Below, piece by piece: positions 24,917 to 36,617 of a stretch of DNA of 64,000 nucleotides (positions within the stretch are counted from its first letter, which is position 1; each line of letters begins with the position of its first letter). The DNA is taken from positions 1,798,001-1,862,000 of the forward strand of contig NHZP01000004.1 of the NCBI GenBank assembly GCA_003313425.1. Direction: 5' to 3'. Origin of the DNA: Pseudopyrenochaeta lycopersici. Taxonomy: Eukaryota; Ascomycota; Dothideomycetes; Pleosporales; Pseudopyrenochaetaceae. The position numbers and the translations under genes were made by a program. The notes beneath the pieces are model-generated. The model was given only the letters and a program-made list of their open reading frames with translations, was not told the DNA's origin and did no database searches.

Positions 24917-25314
24917 TTACATTACGATGCAGCAGCCGGTGCTTTGCTGGGGCGCGTAGGGGTCGTCGCGCTTATCAATCTGGATAGTTTGTCAGCAGCA
25001 GCTTCCGGCGTGATCATGTTTGCAAGAACGCACTGTTCCCCATCGTGAAGGCACCATCCAATCTTTTGGTTCCTTGTCCGTGAATGCAATGAGACTGCGG
25101 GCTATGTTAGTGCACGGGCTCGCACTGGATGGTGGCCAGCATGGAAGGCTCACTCTAACGCAGCTTCTGATACTGGTATCCTGCGGCGCTCCAGGTCTTC
25201 TCGTAGGCGCTGGTTCAGTTCGGTGAGACGTCGCAGCTTGAGCTCAGCCATGCTCTGCTTCTTGCTCTTGCCGTCGCCTCCGGTCCGTATTTCGTACGGC
25301 GCAGCAGCCATCAT
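24917..25314 (-). CDS. Heterotrimeric G protein gamma subunit
   Basis: Three exons, complement(join(24917..24979, 25034..25094, 25160..25314)), give 92 aa (91 if the second of two adjacent ATGs is used). Exon 1 encodes MMAAAPYEIRTGGDGKSKKQ then SMAELKLRRLTELNQRLRED, the helix that forms the coiled coil with G-beta. Exon 2 gives LIAFTDKEPKDWMVPSRWGT, and exon 3 gives IDKRDDPYAPQQSTGCCIVM. The last four residues, CIVM, are a CaaX prenylation box preceded by a Cys that is palmitoylated in fungal homologues. The protein anchors the G-beta-gamma dimer to the plasma membrane for pheromone and nutrient signalling. Both introns have clear branch sites (CACTAAC in the first). Phases are exact. The gene is easily missed because the longest ORF here is antisense or out of frame. 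Confidence 0.94.
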
Positions 25315-25541
25315 GGCGGGCATTTTGCGCGTAGGGAGAATGTGAAGTCAAGGAAAAGGCGTCGCCTTGGAGTGGGTTGGGGTGCGGCGGGTGGTGTTGG
25401 TGGTGTTGCGAGGTTGCGTGATGCGAGATGGTGCGACGTGCCGGTCGTGCGGCGTCGGCGTCGTAAGAGAGCGGAGGGAAGGAGAAAGGAGCGGAGACGG
25501 CCAGCCGGGTGAGCCTGCCGCCGTAGTTCAGCGCGAGGGCG

Positions 25542-25578
<37 letters not shown>

Positions 25579-26070
25579 GAGAGGCGTTGGCGATGGATGC
25601 TGAGGGCAACGGGGGAAGCGCAGGGAGGTGGTTGGAGGAGTGGAGGATGTCCCCTTGGTCTGAGAGTCGGGCTCCGTCTGTTTGTGGTATAGTGCGCTAA
25701 TAAACGACTCCCCAGCACCTGTGCACTTGCGCTCACCGACACGTTCCTACGACCCAATGGCCCTCGCGTTTATGGCTGCAGCTGCGCTTTAGTACGCAAA
25801 AAGTCTCCCGGCTCTGCTGCCGTGACTGGGCGGCGTCCAGGGCGAGGACGATCACGCCGTGTGCACTTTGGGCGCTGTTGTTGCGGGGAGATCACGGGAT
25901 CGGCCGCATCGCTTACCTCATACGCGCACCACTCATTTTGCCCAGTGACTGAAACACCGTGGTGAACTTTTGCCCACCGCACCTCAACCCTAGCCTTTTG
26001 CTGCGTCGCCTGCCCGCTTTTAAGCCCTCGCGACTCAAGCGGTTGGACCTGCCCTCCCCAACTGCCCAGC
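25315..26070. promoter_or_regulatory. Divergent promoter region between G-gamma and eIF3a
   Basis: The 756 bases between the two start codons must hold both promoters and leaders. The region contains a trinucleotide repeat (separate entry), and the overlapping open frames look like by-products of its composition. Confidence 0.55.
25544..25578. repeat. (GCT)n / (AGC)n microsatellite
   Basis: An uninterrupted run of 11.7 copies of GCT, reading as a CAG-class repeat on the minus strand, lies about 230 bases upstream of the G-gamma ATG and so probably in its leader or promoter. In antisense frames it encodes poly-Ala, poly-Ser or poly-Gln, which explains spurious low-complexity ORFs. Confidence 0.95.
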
Positions 26071-29000
26071 ATGGCCCCTCCGCCGCACTCCAAGCCGGAG
26101 AACACGCTGTGCGCCCCTCCTCGAGCAATCCGGAGAGACTTTTGCTAACGCCGCACAGCAAACGTGCCCAAGAACTCATAGGCGTCCAGCAGCAACAGGC
26201 TGCCCTCTCGCTCCTCCACGAACATGTCACCTCCAAGCGGACCCGCAACAGCCCCATCGCCTCGCTCGAGCCCGTCATGATCCTCTTTGTCGAGCTCTGC
26301 GTCGATCTTCGCAAAGGCAAACTCGCAAAGGATGGACTGTACCAGTACAAGAACACCGCCCAGAACACCAACGTGGGCACCATCGAGGTACGGCCATTGC
26401 CACTATCGCCGGCACAGTGACTAACGAGACACAGCTCGTGTTCAAGCGCTTCATCGAGCTCGCCGAGCACAAGGTCACCGAAGCCCAGGCCAAGGCAGAT
26501 GAGGTCCAGTCCTCCATCGAAGACACCACCTCGTCCAAGAACGTCGACGATCTCGAGGCCTCGGAAACACCAGAGTCGATCCTTCTTTCCACCGTCTCTG
26601 GAGAGCAGTCCCGCGACCGTACCGACCGCGCCATCGTGACGCCATGGCTGAAGTTTTTGTGGGAGACATACCGCACCGTCCTGGATATCTTCAAGAACAA
26701 TGCTCGTCTGGAGCTCATGTACCAGTCGACCGCCCACCAGGCCTTCCAGTTCTGCTCCAAGTATGCCCGCAAGACCGAGTTCCGCCGTCTCTGCGAGCTG
26801 CTGCGCAACCATCTGCAGAACGCTGCCAAGTTCTCCTCGCAGATGCACGCTATCAATCTGTCCGACCCGGATACTCTGCAGCGACACCTCGATACTCGCT
26901 TCCAACAGCTGAACGTTGCTGTCGAACTGGAGCTTTGGCAGGAGGCTTTCCGCAGTGTCGAGGATATTCACACACTGCTAAGCTTGAGCAAGCGCCCTGC
27001 TAAGAACATCATGATGGCCAATTACTTCGAGAAGCTCACGCGCATCTTCCTGGTCAGCGAGAACTACCTGTTCCACGCTGCAGCTTGGAGCCGATACTAC
27101 AATCTCCTCCGCCAGTCCGCAGCCGCCGTTGCGGCGGGACAGAGCTCCAAGAAGGACAATCCTGCCGTCACCGAGGCCGACATGACCAAGGCTGCCTCAT
27201 ACGTTGTCCTTTCGGCTCTTTCAATCCCCGTCATCAGCACCTCCCGTTCTCGCGGTGCCCTAGTGGACGTTGACGAGGCGAGGAAGAACAAGAACTCTCG
27301 TCTCACCAACCTGCTCGGCATGTCCCAGGCTCCCACTCGTGCCATCTTGTTCAAGGATGCTCTCAGCAAGGGTCTGCTCAAGCGTGTTCGCCCTGAGATT
27401 CGTGACTTGTACAACATTCTCGAGGTTGACTTCCACCCGCTCTCCATCTGCAAGAAAATCTCCCCCATTCTAGCCCAGATTGGTGCTGATGAAGGAATGG
27501 AGAAGTACGTAGGGCCGCTCCAGCAGGTCATTCTCACCCGCCTCTTCCAGCAGCTCTCTCAAGTCTATGACTCTGTCGAGATCAAGTTTGTGCTTGGCCT
27601 GGCGCAATTCCCGGAGCCGTTCCACGTCAACAGTGGCACCATTGAAAAATTCATCATGAACGGCTGCAAGAAGGGAGACTTGGCTATCCGCACTGATCAC
27701 GCCACTGGCGTCCTCACTTTCGATTCTGATGTTTTCTCATCAGCTAAAGCAATGCACCCAGGTTCCGGTGCTGGCTCAGCGGAGACCGAGTCTCGCTCCG
27801 TACAGCGCCTGCAGAGCACTCCAGCTGAAATTGTTCGATCTCAGCTCACTCGCCTGGCTAAGTCTCTTTTCGTGACTTGCCAATATGTAGATCCTTCTTT
27901 CAACTCAGAACGACTGAAGCTTAAGGAGGCTGCGCTCGCACGTGCAAAGGAAGGCGCAGAGAAGGAGCACAAGGATATCCTTACGCGTCGTGATATCATC
28001 TCGCAGAAGAAGGAAGCTGCACTCAAGGCTCAGCAGGCCAAGGATAACGAGGAACAAACTAAGAGGCTCATTCGCCAACAGCAGCTGAAGGAGGAGGAGT
28101 CCCGACGTCTGGCAGAAGAGCAGCGTCAACGGACAGAACAACGCATCAAGCAGGAGCAGCAGCGAATTCAACGCGAAGAGATTGAAAAGCAGATCAAGGA
28201 ACTCAAGCTGACCACTAAGGTTGATATCGAGATTCCAGACGATATTACTGATCTGGACTCCCAGAGAATCCGTATCTTGAAGCTTCAGGCTCTCGAAAAA
28301 GAGAAGAGTTTGCTTGGTGAACAACTTCGCATTGCCGGTAAGAGGATTGATCACCTAGAGCGTGCCTATCGTAAGGAGGAGATCAAGCATCTCAAGAGCG
28401 ATTATGAGAAGCAGATGCACACTGATCGTGAAGCTTATGAGAAGGCCAAGGCTGAGGAGTTGAGAGAGTCTGAGCAAAAGCACAAAGAAGACGTTGCCCT
28501 GAAGCATCGTCTCTCAAGACTCGTGTCGCCATATCAACAATTTGTCACTACGGTTAAGCAACAGCGTAAGGCTGAGTTCGAGAAGCGCCAGAAGGTTGCC
28601 CAGAAGGAGCTTGAGAGCAAGAAGGCTGCACGCGTCAAGGAAGTGAAGGACCGCTTGGCTAGGGAGAGGAGAGAACGAGAAGAGGCCGAGCGCCGACAAA
28701 GAGAACAAGAGGAGCGCGAGGCGGAAGAAGCAGAAGCTAAAGCCAAGGCTGAAGAGGAGCGACGAGCAAAGATGCTCGAGGATAAGGCGAAGAGGGATGA
28801 GGAGCGAAAGTCAGTGCAACGTCTCCAGCCATTTGAGCAAGAGCTAACATATTCCAGGGCACTTGAAGAGAAATCGCGCCTTCAGCGTCAAAGAGAGGAG
28901 GAAGCTGAGGCTAAGATCGCAGCCAGGAAAGCAGGCTTCGGTGCAGGCCGTGCTGTCCCCGACCGAACCTTGTCGCGTGAGCCCGCTGCAGAGTCATCCT

Positions 29001-29527
29001 CTGCTGGTGGTCCACCACGCCTCGCTCTTGCTGGTAACAAGCCAACTTGGCGTGAGCGTGAGGCCATGAAAGCCGCTGGTCAACTCCCTCCAACTGAGTC
29101 CACTTCTCCTGCCCCTGCCCCAGCCCCTGCCTCTGCCCCCACTGCTACTCCAGCTGCTTCTGATGCTGAGCCTCCCAAGAAGTCTGGGTATGTCCCGCCA
29201 GCTCTACGACAAGGTGGTGCTCCTGGCGGAGGATGGAGAGAGCGTGAAAGTAGCGGTAGTGGGCGTGGACCGCCTGCCCGCACTGATCGCACCGAGTCTC
29301 CTGCTACCGGCGGTCGCTATGAGCCTCCCAATCGTGGTAGTCGTTTTGGTGAGGACAGAAGAGGGTCACCGGCTTCAGGTTCTGCTTATGCTCCTCCTGG
29401 CCGACGTGGTGAGCGAGAAGGTGCTCCGGCTCGTGAGGGAGAGAGCGAGAGAGAGTCTCGACCGCCTGCTCAGGCACCTGCAGATGGCAGGTACAGGCCT
29501 GGTGCCTTCAAGCGTGGTGGTCAGTAG
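26071..29527 (+). CDS. TIF32: Translation initiation factor eIF3 subunit a
   Basis: Three certain exons, 26071..26108, 26159..26387 and 26435..29527, give 1119 aa. A further 48-nt in-frame intron at 28810-28857 is likely and would give 1103 aa. The start [13 protein letters not shown] then [19 protein letters not shown] is the eIF3a N-terminus, with [17 protein letters not shown] closing exon 2. A PCI domain lies at about residues 340-515 ([22 protein letters not shown] region, then [20 protein letters not shown]). Residues 530-900 are a long charged helix rich in E/K/R/Q, followed by a Pro/Ala and then Gly/Arg/Ser/Glu-rich tail. eIF3a scaffolds the eIF3 complex on the 40S subunit. The neat run [24 protein letters not shown] across the proposed intron, versus the foreign-looking [14 protein letters not shown] inside it, supports splicing there. 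Confidence 0.94.
28810..28857 (+). other. Probable in-frame intron within eIF3a
   Basis: It begins GTCAGT, has GAGCTAACAT as a branch site and ends ATTCCAG. The length is 48 nt (16 codons) without a stop, so retention would not break the frame. The encoded segment lacks the charged helical character of its surroundings. Confidence 0.7.
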
Positions 29528-30156
29528 TTTAGTGTTTGCATGAGGGTTTTCCTTTGGCATCAAGTGCGTCACAATCGGTCAAATAGGCGATAAGATGTTT
29601 GGCGGTCTAAGGAGTTTATGCTCCTTTCTAGAGTTTGGCGGTCATGAACAAGCGCCCACCATGTGTAGTCTCATCACAATTGCATTTTCCAATACTCGAA
29701 AAGTTACATACATGATTTGCAGCCTCTCGAGTACTCAGCTCTGGTATGTGGCGGCGAGGAGGCTTCGAGCTAACAAATTAGGCAGGAACAAATTGACCTC
29801 AATAGACCGTGCGATGTATGGCGTCGATAATCAGGCAGCTACTTTTCTTTAAAAGATTGACATGTAGACAGCTGTCAATTCTTATCTGCACCGGTCTTTT
29901 AATCAGATTTACAAACCTCACTGTCTGCTGAAAACCTCGTTTGAGGGCTGGATGCTGTCGGCAAATTACCTCGCGAATGCGGCTGTGCTGATAAAGTTTC
30001 AAGAGCAAGGCTGTGCAACGACTTCCACAAACGACTTTCGAGCCTTCCTTACATAGGAGACTTCTTGAAGTACTCGTGCATAGAACGTCAACTCCATCAA
30101 CTGCGAGTTCAAGATCTTCCCCAACTGCCCAGCATCGCGCCATTCTATGTGGACCA
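29528..30156. other. Intergenic spacer
   Basis: About 630 bases between the eIF3a stop and the next gene, with no supported feature. A frame open from 30013 continues into the next gene but has no ATG before 30157. Confidence 0.5.
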
Positions 30157-31392
30157 ATGCTTTTTTCACCGCGTCTAATCCCTTCGTTCATCTTCGGCGA
30201 TGGATATAGACCAGCATGGGACCGACAATCACGGACCTTGGGTATGTGGGATGGCGTGGTGGACGAGCAGGAACAATGTGGATTCTTGATGAAGCTACCT
30301 GCTGAGATTCGGAATGAGATTTATGAGTTTGTGTTCATGTACGCGGCACAAAAGGATGAGGATGAGGACAAGAGAGATGAGAAAAAGACGGGAATGAATG
30401 AAGCATATGGGGGCCAGGGGATGAGGGTAGGAAGGCCCCTGGAGCTGAAGGAGAAAGGGAGTGAGGCAGTCAATGAGCCGCAAAACAAAGTAGCAGCACC
30501 GTCCCGGCCAGCGCATCCACTCGATCTACTCCTCACTTGTCGCCAAATCAACATGGAAGCTACTATCATCGCCTTCAGCCTACATCACTTCGTTATCAAC
30601 ACGAAACTCAAATTCCATGATCTCTGCCAGCGCACCGCCATCCTCCCTGGCCCTTCCCTATCCGCAATAACCAGCATGGTTCTCGCCATAAACGAGAAAA
30701 ACACCTCAAAATATCACCACAACTACAATATAGCCGCTTTCCTCTCAAACGCTGTCCTGCTCTCCCGTAACATCAAGCACTTGACTGTAAAAGTATCGAC
30801 GTTGGCCGGTCTAAAGCAAGCATTCAATACCCGTCGTAGGGACCACGAGGCCTTTTCTTGCAACACTCTGCACTCTGAAGAAACACACATTCCCATCTGG
30901 TTCCGCGACGCACTGGGCGGCATGCTCCCGTACAGGGACCACTTCTTGAACACGGGCCAAAAGTGGGAACTTGAGTTCCCTTTAGCTCACGTAGTCTTAT
31001 ACGACAACATGAACCAGCATCCCATCTTCTCCGCACAAGTATGCCGCGGAGAATGCACTGTGATGATGCGACAGGAAGATACCGGGAGGCAAGTACAGGT
31101 TGATTTGGTGTATGAGTGGGACTACGAGGGCCAGAGGGAGAGGGAGCGGCTAGGTTTGTTTGTTAGACTTGAGCCTGCGGCAGAAAGGAACCCAGAGCTT
31201 GTGTCTATGCATGGGGGCACAGGGTTCGCGTGGGAACCTGGCAAAGAAGACATACCTGAATGGAGGAAGATGAAGCAGGGGAGTGGCCTTTGGGCAATGA
31301 ATGGCAGTTTGGTGGATACGGTGGAGTGGCTTTGGAAAGGGAGTATAGGCAGGTTTTACCAAGTGGGAAGTACAAATATGTCGTACGCGTAA
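30157..31392 (+). CDS. 2EXR/F-box-like domain protein of unknown function
   Basis: A single exon of 411 aa from ATG 30157; the frame is open further upstream without an ATG. At about residues 43-57 it has CGFLMKLPAEIRNEIYEFVF, the 'LPxEIRxxIYExV' motif of fungal 2EXR/F-box-like proteins. An acidic-basic insert rich in E/K follows, then the second hallmark HPLDLLLTCRQINMEATIIA and FSLHHFVINT. The C-terminal half (WFRDALGGMLPYRDHF, WELEFPLAHVVLYD) has no assigned fold. Such genes are numerous in Dothideomycetes and rarely characterised. No intron is needed. I would not assign a cellular role. Confidence 0.75.
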   Translation: MLFSPRLIPSFIFGDGYRPAWDRQSRTLGMWDGVVDEQEQCGFLMKLPAEIRNEIYEFVFMYAAQKDEDEDKRDEKKTGMNEAYGGQGMRVGRPLELKEKGSEAVNEPQNKVAAPSRPAHPLDLLLTCRQINMEATIIAFSLHHFVINTKLKFHDLCQRTAILPGPSLSAITSMVLAINEKNTSKYHHNYNIAAFLSNAVLLSRNIKHLTVKVSTLAGLKQAFNTRRRDHEAFSCNTLHSEETHIPIWFRDALGGMLPYRDHFLNTGQKWELEFPLAHVVLYDNMNQHPIFSAQVCRGECTVMMRQEDTGRQVQVDLVYEWDYEGQRERERLGLFVRLEPAAERNPELVSMHGGTGFAWEPGKEDIPEWRKMKQGSGLWAMNGSLVDTVEWLWKGSIGRFYQVGSTNMSYA

Positions 31393-32917
31393 ATATTTCA
31401 TCCTCAATATCAGCATAGCATTGTATAAACAGATAATTACTACATAATTACTAAATATAACGACCCATCCTGTTACCCCAGCTTTCATCGCTTCCAGATC
31501 AAGCGACTTGTTTACCTGAAAGCTGCTTACATATTCCTACTCTATTAACTTAACTCTATTAACTGCCCCAGAACAAAAGCCCAGTAACTACCTTCGATAC
31601 CCAGTCACTATCATTCAAAACCACCGCACAACTCGCCCGTTTCCTATCAGAAAACCCCGTTCAAATTTAAACCCTATCCACAAACCCAAAAGCCCACCTT
31701 CACATACATTGAATCCCCCCTTTTGTATCCATCACACTCGCAACACAGTAAGTAGTTGATTCGAGAGACGGTACTCATGTTTTTTTCACTCATGTTTTTT
31801 TTTCTTTCCGGAATGGTATTAACATTGCAAAATCCTTTCTCTCATATGCTCTTAGCTTCTTGGGTTTCTGGACAATGAAATGCTATTATGTCCTTTCGTA
31901 CAACTGTTGATTTAGGTGCACGAAGCCCTGTGTTCCTAAGCTGCGTTCGTAGTGAGGCAATATCGAGCAACCTAGTGTCAGAAATCGAGTCTTTCCCTCA
32001 CCATGTCATGACAGGCTCGCCAAGCAACATGGATTTATACTTGTAAAAACGCGCTTCCTGACATAGGATAGGAAATAGAGCGTTTACGATGATCAGGTGG
32101 GATAGGCGAGTTGCGACACAGCTGATCAAACATAGTATGGGAAAGCAATTGTGTATTTCTAAAAAGCAGCAAAGTGAAAGCGCCATCACCGATCCGATAC
32201 CAACCCCCATCTTCAGGTGCAATGGTAGCAAGCTAGATCTTCTTTCCACTCCCCCGGAAGCGGCCCCTCAAAAGAAGTTCATGGCCACACTAGCCGCCCG
32301 CCAAGTGCAAAACCTCCACTCTACCAGCCCAGCTTCAGCCACATTCTTCTCCAGTTACAATTTAGATGTGTTCGTCCCCTGATTAAGCTTTACCTCCCCA
32401 CAAGCTGGCAGACATGTCCGAAGGGGGAAAAAGCACGAAGGAAATGATGGAAGAACCACGAGAAACACAAGGGGCAGGGGGTAATTAATGTGAGGTGGGA
32501 GCCGTGAAACCAAACGAAGACCAGTGCTCATCCAGTAAAGCTGTCCAGTAACGCTAATTGTGCAGGACGCCCAAGGTATTGGTTGACAGTCGACAGAAAC
32601 AAAATGTTGAGCGATCATGTCTGCCGTTCGAACTGCTGTGCAAACCTAAGATACCATGTGGGTCAAGCTTCCAGAGATACAGGATGATCGCCGAGAACCC
32701 GAGGCCGTAGTAACTGCGAGACATCGAAGAGCCTTGCTAGGTCCTGTAACAGGTAACCGACGAAAAAATCCTGAAAACTGATCGAGTAGGAGCGACTGCC
32801 GTCCAATGTGTTGCTAGGACGGCACTGCCGCATTTCCCATTCGTTGAGCGGAGCCGAATCCTAAAGAAGCGGTTCCACAAGAGAGTTGAGATGACGAATC
32901 GAAAGCCGCATCAAGAA
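31393..32917. other. Convergent intergenic region
   Basis: About 1.5 kb between the 3' end of the 2EXR-like gene and the 3' end of HRR25. It is AT-rich on the left, with two copies of ACTCATGTTTTTTT side by side near 31771-31801. No gene is supported. Confidence 0.5.
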
Positions 32918-34326
32918 TCAGTAGCCACCAGATGCATACTGGTCCCCGCCACGCTTATTGGCCGAACGAAGCTGCCTGAACGAAGAAAACAGGTTAGTAA
33001 AATCTGTCAGTGGCGTCCCCCGCGCCAAGCGTTATCGAACACCAAACGCAGAGGAGAGGGTCCCTTACGAGGATCAGATATGTCGAACTCACATTCCGGT
33101 GCCCTCCTGGCGTGCATTGACCGGCCCGCGCTTGGTGCCGGCCGCAGTGCCAGCGTTGGCAGCCGCAGTGGTGGTGACGTGGCGTCCACGGCCGTTCTTG
33201 TCGTCGTCCTCGCCTTGACCCTGGTTGGCAGCCTGAGCGATGGCCTGGGCATTCTTCTGGTACTTGTAGACGGTCCAGTCGAATACATAGTCATACTGGA
33301 ATCCTTCGCGGACGAAGAGGTCACGGAAGATCTTGCGGAGGTACGAGTAGTCTGGCTTGTCGTCGAAGCGGAGGGAACGCGTATAGTTCAGGTAGATGGC
33401 AAACTCGTTGGGGAAGCCACGGCAGAGCACCTCAGTGGGAGTGGTCATCTTCTTCTCCATGATGCGGTCGTATTTCTGCTTCTTCGTGGCCGCCTTAAGA
33501 CCCTGCCAGGGAAGGGAGCCACGGCAGAAGTAGAGCATAACGTAGCCAAGAGACTCCATATCGTCACGGCGGGATTGTTCTGCGAGGGTCAGCTGCTGCA
33601 AGACAGATAGGGCTGAATGGGTACATACCGACACCCAAGTGAGTGTTAATACTGGCATAACGGGCAGTACCAGTCAAGTTCTTGTTCTCTCTGTACGGGA
33701 TGTGGAAGTGAGTCTTGGGGTCACGGTACTTTTTGGCCAGACCGAAGTCGATGACATTGACCTGGTTGCCGCGTTTACCAATGCCCATGAGGAAGTTGTC
33801 GGGCTTGATGTCACGGTGGATGAAAGACTTGGCGTGGATATACTCAATGCGGGAGATGAGCTGGTCGGCAAGGAGCAGCACAGTCTTCAGAGAGAACTTG
33901 CGGTTGCAGAAGTTGAAAAGGTCCTCCAGGGAAGGGCCGAGAAGGTCCAATACCATGGCATTGTAGTCGCACTCAGTGCCGAACCAGCGGACAAAGGGGA
34001 TGCCGACACCGCCGGCGAGGGACTTGTAGACGCGGGCCTCATATTCGAGCTGAGGATGCTTGGCCTTGACGCTCTCGAGCTTGATAGCAATCTCCTCTCC
34101 CGAGATGATGTTGGTACCTGCATTTGGTCAGCTGTGGTAAGGCTGACGAGTAGTTGCCAACGCACCAAGATAGATATCACCGAAACTGCCGCTTCCAATC
34201 TTGCGGCCAATTCTGTATTTGTTGCCGACGCGGAGATCCTGCCATAGTCAGTCCGGTGTCCTGTATTGATATACCCGTCCAAGTGTGATGACGGCGAGCG
34301 GGGTCGAAGCGTACCATTGTCGTCAT
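32918..34326 (-). CDS. HRR25: Casein kinase I, HRR25 / CK1-delta type
   Basis: Five exons, complement(join(32918..32975, 33093..33579, 33629..34117, 34166..34238, 34315..34326)), give 372 aa. The first exon codes only MTTM; exon 2 starts [19 protein letters not shown], the glycine loop. Lys41 (IAIKLES) is the ATP-binding lysine, Asp131 lies in [12 protein letters not shown], and [10 protein letters not shown] is the metal site. [20 protein letters not shown] is the CK1 signature, split by the third intron. A short Gln/Gly/Thr-rich tail follows. The last intron (32976-33092) is supported by GTGAGT, a perfect TACTAAC branch site and TTCGTTCAG, and adds the 19-codon exon ending GGY; without it the frame stops at 33089 after GTGM. 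HRR25 kinases act in DNA repair, vesicle traffic, ribosome assembly and, in fungi, the circadian clock (Neurospora CK-1a phosphorylates FRQ). Confidence 0.95.
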
Positions 34327-36162
34327 GCTTGCAGTAGGTTCAACCTTGTGGAGGCTGGCCTGCAGGGTGGGTCGTGGTTGTGGTGGAGCGTCTGTCGGGA
34401 CGCAGAGGTGTTGTTGTTATGAGGTTCAGCCTGCTGCGGAGTACCGGTCAGTATGAGGCTTTTGCCAACCAGGCGGTGAGTAAGCGGAGCGGGCAGCCGA
34501 GTGCCACTAAATAAGGGAGGTAAAGCGAGTTGACAGGAAGGAAAGAGGAGTGCAAGAGTGTAAGAGAGCGTTGTGGTGCGTGCAGGGAGGATAGGGCGTG
34601 TAGGTCAATCACTGGGCGGGACCAAGTGCTGGGCTGGACTTACAGGGCGTGAATGAGCCCAACGGGTAACGGCACCGAAGAGCTTTGTGTGGACTGCGAG
34701 CGACGAAACGTATGCTCCTAAGACAACAGGTGCAAAGAGGCAGCTGCACGCTACAAGACAGCAAAGGGCCTCAGCAAGAAAGCACGCAACGGATGTGGTG
34801 CTGGAAGGACGCGGGTGGAGAGGAGACGCAGATGGTGCACATGAGGCCGGAGGAGCCACTGCCTTGTTGTCACGTGGCGCGCTTAACGAGCTCTTTCACT
34901 ACGGCGGTGTATCAAGCCTGCCCAGCTGCCGGCCACGAATCTGAGCCATCGGAGAAACTGCTATCCCGTGCCAGCCGGTGCTCGTCCTTCTAGCTGCCGC
35001 ACTTTGGGCCAGGATGTGCTCTGTCAAAGTCTCTCGAGACGTTTCAAATGCCTCAATTGCTGGCCGCTTCATGCCGAGGCCACCGGGATTGCTCCAGCTC
35101 CAGCCCCTTTATGCAACTTCTGCAGCCCAAAAATATCTCCCTGATGTTTGAAGCCTCGACACAAGCGGGTGGCTGCGCGGTGCCATTCTGCTGCCAGAAT
35201 GTAGAAGTCATCGGACCCGATGTTCCGAATGACAGCCTTGCCATGGTCTGACCCGGACGCCAAAATCCTTGCAGTCGCTCTCGCGCCACATTTGGCAGCT
35301 GCAGTGACCGTGGCGAGCCCAACGCCCAAATTTGGATCGATCGACATCGGCGCTCCTTGAACACGCGTTTAAGAATGTCCTTTCAGCCCTAGACTGGCGT
35401 ATATGGTCGGCTATGTTACCATACGCGATTTAGATATTCTGGTCTTCTTGAGCACCGTTCGATCGTGACATGACACTTGCAGAGTAACCCGATGTTATTC
35501 GCAGTTTTCATTTTTAGATCCAATATCTGTCTTCCTTGGTTGATCCTGCATAAGGTCTACGTCAACGAGCCATGATCTTACACGTGGTTGGGGGCGGTTT
35601 CCACTTGAGCAGCTCCACCACTAACAGTGTACACACAGTCGAAGAATGATTTGATTTGCAGGAGCACATGCAGCATTTGTGACGAGGACAGTCCCATGTC
35701 AGCCTTAGAGGGTTTTCTCCCACTACTGAACTCATAAATTGGAGAAACCTGACTACATTGAATTTGATGAGGGATCATATGCTTTTGAATGCTGTCACAT
35801 TCGCGATATACCCAACAATCAGTCTCCGATTAGATCTCAGTTGATACTTAGAACTCCAATAAGGTCTAGTGCAGTATAACTCAATACCCGCCTATCCTTC
35901 GAAATGGTGTTCCTGAATATGTGATATGTTGCACATGATACAAAGGGAGTCACGTCAATCATCCCTATGCAGCATTCCACGTCAAACTCGAGAAGAGATA
36001 GGCAAGGATTCATTGGTAATTGGAGGTTTAATCTGTCGAAGTCTATACAGCCATTCATGTCGATAGTCTCCTCCGCGTCCTTCCCGCACGGCTATTGTAC
36101 ATCGTCTCTTTCGTACTGCTCGTTTTCCCAAAGGTCGCTCTTCTTGTCATAGGGTAGTACGC
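34327..36162. other. Region upstream of HRR25 and downstream of ATP18
   Basis: About 1.8 kb without a supported gene. The part next to HRR25 (to about 34.6 kb) is G-rich and probably its leader and promoter. The rest has only short frames. Confidence 0.5.
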
Positions 36163-36617
36163 TTAATGAGCATTTGGTGCCTGGTTCTTGACGGCCGGGT
36201 TTCGCGGGTCGTTCTTGTACTCATCGGCTATTCGGAGTCAGCTATCGAAGACAGATACTGGCAACATGGTGCCACTGAAATTCAAGGAATCATGACTGAC
36301 CGGTAGCCATGGCAGTTGCTGCGGAGTTGACGCCGTAGAGGATGACAAGACCTGGAGATTCCTATTAATACGCTTTTTCAACCTCGTCCCGTGCCGTCGT
36401 AAGGCCATTGCCATTGTTTCTCAATCATTCACACATCCACCAACTCCCTCAATGTTTGATATAGGATTCGCGACATACCGGAGACGTAGAATGGCCACAT
36501 TGGGCGGGCTGCAAGCGAACATTGATTAGCACTCTTCACTAGCTGCCAGGTCCTTTTTCGCGCGGAGCGAGTTCACATACCGACGGACGCCGGGAACTTC
36601 CTGCCGAGGAGAGACAT
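36163..36617 (-). CDS. ATP18: ATP synthase membrane subunit i/j (Atp18)
   Basis: Four very short exons, complement(join(36163..36227, 36301..36351, 36479..36508, 36581..36617)), give 60 aa. The pieces read MSLLGRKFPASV, ARPMWPFYVSG, LVILYGVNSAATAMAT and ADEYKNDPRNPAVKN, matching Atp18 of yeast in order (a Phe-Pro start, W-P-F-Y entering one membrane helix, then EYKNDPRNP). All three introns are in phase 1, with GTATGT, GTATGT and GTCAGT donors. Subunit i/j is a small single-helix component of the mitochondrial Fo sector that helps dimer assembly. No single ORF covers it, so ORF-based annotation misses it. It is transcribed divergently from SPC19 with 237 bases between start codons. Confidence 0.92.

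Noticed and set aside
25770..26971. Long minus-strand frames opposite eIF3a
   Set aside because: They lie antisense to the conserved eIF3a exons or in its GC-rich leader and have no protein-family character.
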